Shown piece by piece: positions 6,105-6,540 of a stretch of DNA of 6,540 nucleotides. The notes under the pieces are model-generated. The model saw only the letters and a list, made by a program, of their open reading frames with translations, was not told the origin of the DNA and made no database searches. Origin of the DNA: JBFMGD01 sp040751775 (GTDB lineage Bacteria; Bacillota; Dethiobacteria; DTU022); the NCBI GenBank assembly GCA_040751775.1, contig JBFMGD010000078.1, forward strand, positions 1-6,540. The letters run 5' to 3'. How positions within the stretch are numbered: the stretch's first letter is position 1; each line of letters opens with the position of its first letter. The position numbers and the translations under genes are program-made.

Positions 6105-6248
6105 TCACTTAAACAGCCTCCGAAGCGTTCTCCCCACGGCTTTCCCCGCAGCCCTGCAGCCAACTCTTCTGGCCACCTTCTTACCGCTCCCGCTTTAGAC
6201 GGCTTGCCAGTCCCCCAACAGCTTTGCCAGCTGGTACAGGAAGCCTCT
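6105..6248 (-). pseudogene. remnant of a small basic protein gene, interrupted by TAA
   Basis: On the minus strand, after the terminator of the zinc-ribbon gene, the frame reads LYQLAKLLGDWQAV, then TAA (6195-6197), then SGSGKKVARRVGCRAAGKAV, then GRTLRRLFK and TGA (6105-6107). The flow across the stop, with an amphipathic start and a basic tail rich in Arg and Lys, suggests one small protein in which a Lys-type codon (AAA or AAG) became TAA. Small proteins with a LGD..A..SG..kkvaRR pattern seem familiar from Firmicutes, but I cannot name the family. The frame can be extended back to ATG 6294-6296, but that part is the terminator hairpin, so the true N-terminus is probably lost. It could also be chance. 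Confidence 0.28.
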
Positions 6249-6250
6249 GC

Positions 6251-6290
6251 AAAGAAAAACCGCCCGCTTCCCGACACGGAAAGTGGACGG
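6251..6290 (-). terminator. Rho-independent terminator of the zinc-ribbon gene
   Basis: On the minus strand, 9 nt after the TAA of the zf-TFIIB gene: CCGTCC-A-CTTTCC, loop GTGTC, GGGAAG-C-GGGCGG, followed by TTTTTCTTT. The stem has 12 pairs (two G-U) with one A/C mismatch and a strong U-tract, a classic intrinsic terminator. Confidence 0.85.
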
Positions 6291-6299
6291 CGACATCAC

Positions 6300-6539
6300 T
6301 TAATCAAAGTCGAACAATTCTCCCAAAAACGATTTACGCTTAGGCTTTTTATGAGTGCCGGATTCTCTCGAATGCTGTGAGTGACGTTCTTCCGGCTGCC
6401 CTTGAGATGATGAGTTCTCAATAATTTTGTCGAGTTCCCCTCTGTCTAGCCAAACGCCGCGACACTGAGGGCAATAATCAATTTCTACACCTCTGCGCTC
6501 TGCCATGGTCAGGTTAACATTGCAAACGGGACATTTCAC
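6300..6539 (-). CDS. zf-TFIIB-type zinc-ribbon protein
   Basis: 79-residue protein. The N-terminal zinc ribbon has CPVC (Cys3, Cys6) and CPQC (Cys23, Cys26) and the family hallmark CRGVWLDRGELDKI (26-39). A polar, Ser/His/Lys-rich linker follows (about 42-68), and the tail KSFLGELFDFD is typical of bacterial members of this small family. Four cysteines should bind one zinc ion. The biochemical role of these proteins is not established. The start is GTG at 6537-6539, one base from the window end, giving the usual MKCPVC beginning; the ribosome binding site lies outside the window, and a start further upstream cannot be excluded. A strong terminator follows the stop, so this is the last gene of its transcript. 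Confidence 0.9.
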   Translation of the reverse strand: MKCPVCNVNLTMAERRGVEIDYCPQCRGVWLDRGELDKIIENSSSQGQPEERHSQHSRESGTHKKPKRKSFLGELFDFD

Positions 6540-6540
6540 T

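Overview
The window looks like an accessory stretch of a moderately GC-rich Gram-positive chromosome, probably a clostridial Firmicute of the Peptococcaceae type. That is an inference from strong purine-rich ribosome binding sites, TTG/GTG starts, a Gram-positive-type LexA box and the general character of the proteins. No rRNA, tRNA or CRISPR array was seen.

Layout. Four genes look intact or intact up to the window edge, all on the minus strand. In transcription order these are: a small zf-TFIIB-type zinc-ribbon protein (6300-6539) followed by a clear Rho-independent terminator; a methyl-accepting chemotaxis protein (2751-4358, TTG start); and a probable two-gene unit in which a class I/II PLP-dependent aminotransferase (867-2051, TTG start) lies 52 bp upstream of a MoxR-family AAA+ ATPase (1-814, running off the window). 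No plus-strand gene is intact.

Between these genes lie scars of at least four mobile elements, all broken. 2162-2404 holds a probable IS110-type transposase remnant (+). 2380-2463 holds a short N-terminal remnant of an IS91-type transposase (-). 4693-5391 holds an IS5-family transposase with a frameshift, an apparent large internal deletion and two in-frame TGA codons (+). 5578-5933 holds an IS4-type transposase fragment with a frameshift, cut off abruptly at about 5933 (+). A further degraded coding-like stretch lies at about 5934-6296 (-).

The most striking non-coding signal is a perfect 34-bp palindrome at 2504-2537. Its centre is a canonical Gram-positive SOS (LexA/DinR) operator, GAACATATGTTC, overlapping the -10 element of a well-formed plus-strand promoter. 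No recognisable intact gene lies downstream: the transcript would run through about 230 bp of unassigned sequence into the 3' end of the chemotaxis gene, antisense to it. A second strong structure is a perfect 17-bp-stem hairpin (5398-5439) just after the IS5 remnant.

The intact genes do not form one obvious pathway, and I see no convincing new defence or metabolic system. The main value of the window is the orphan SOS promoter and the layered transposon graveyard.
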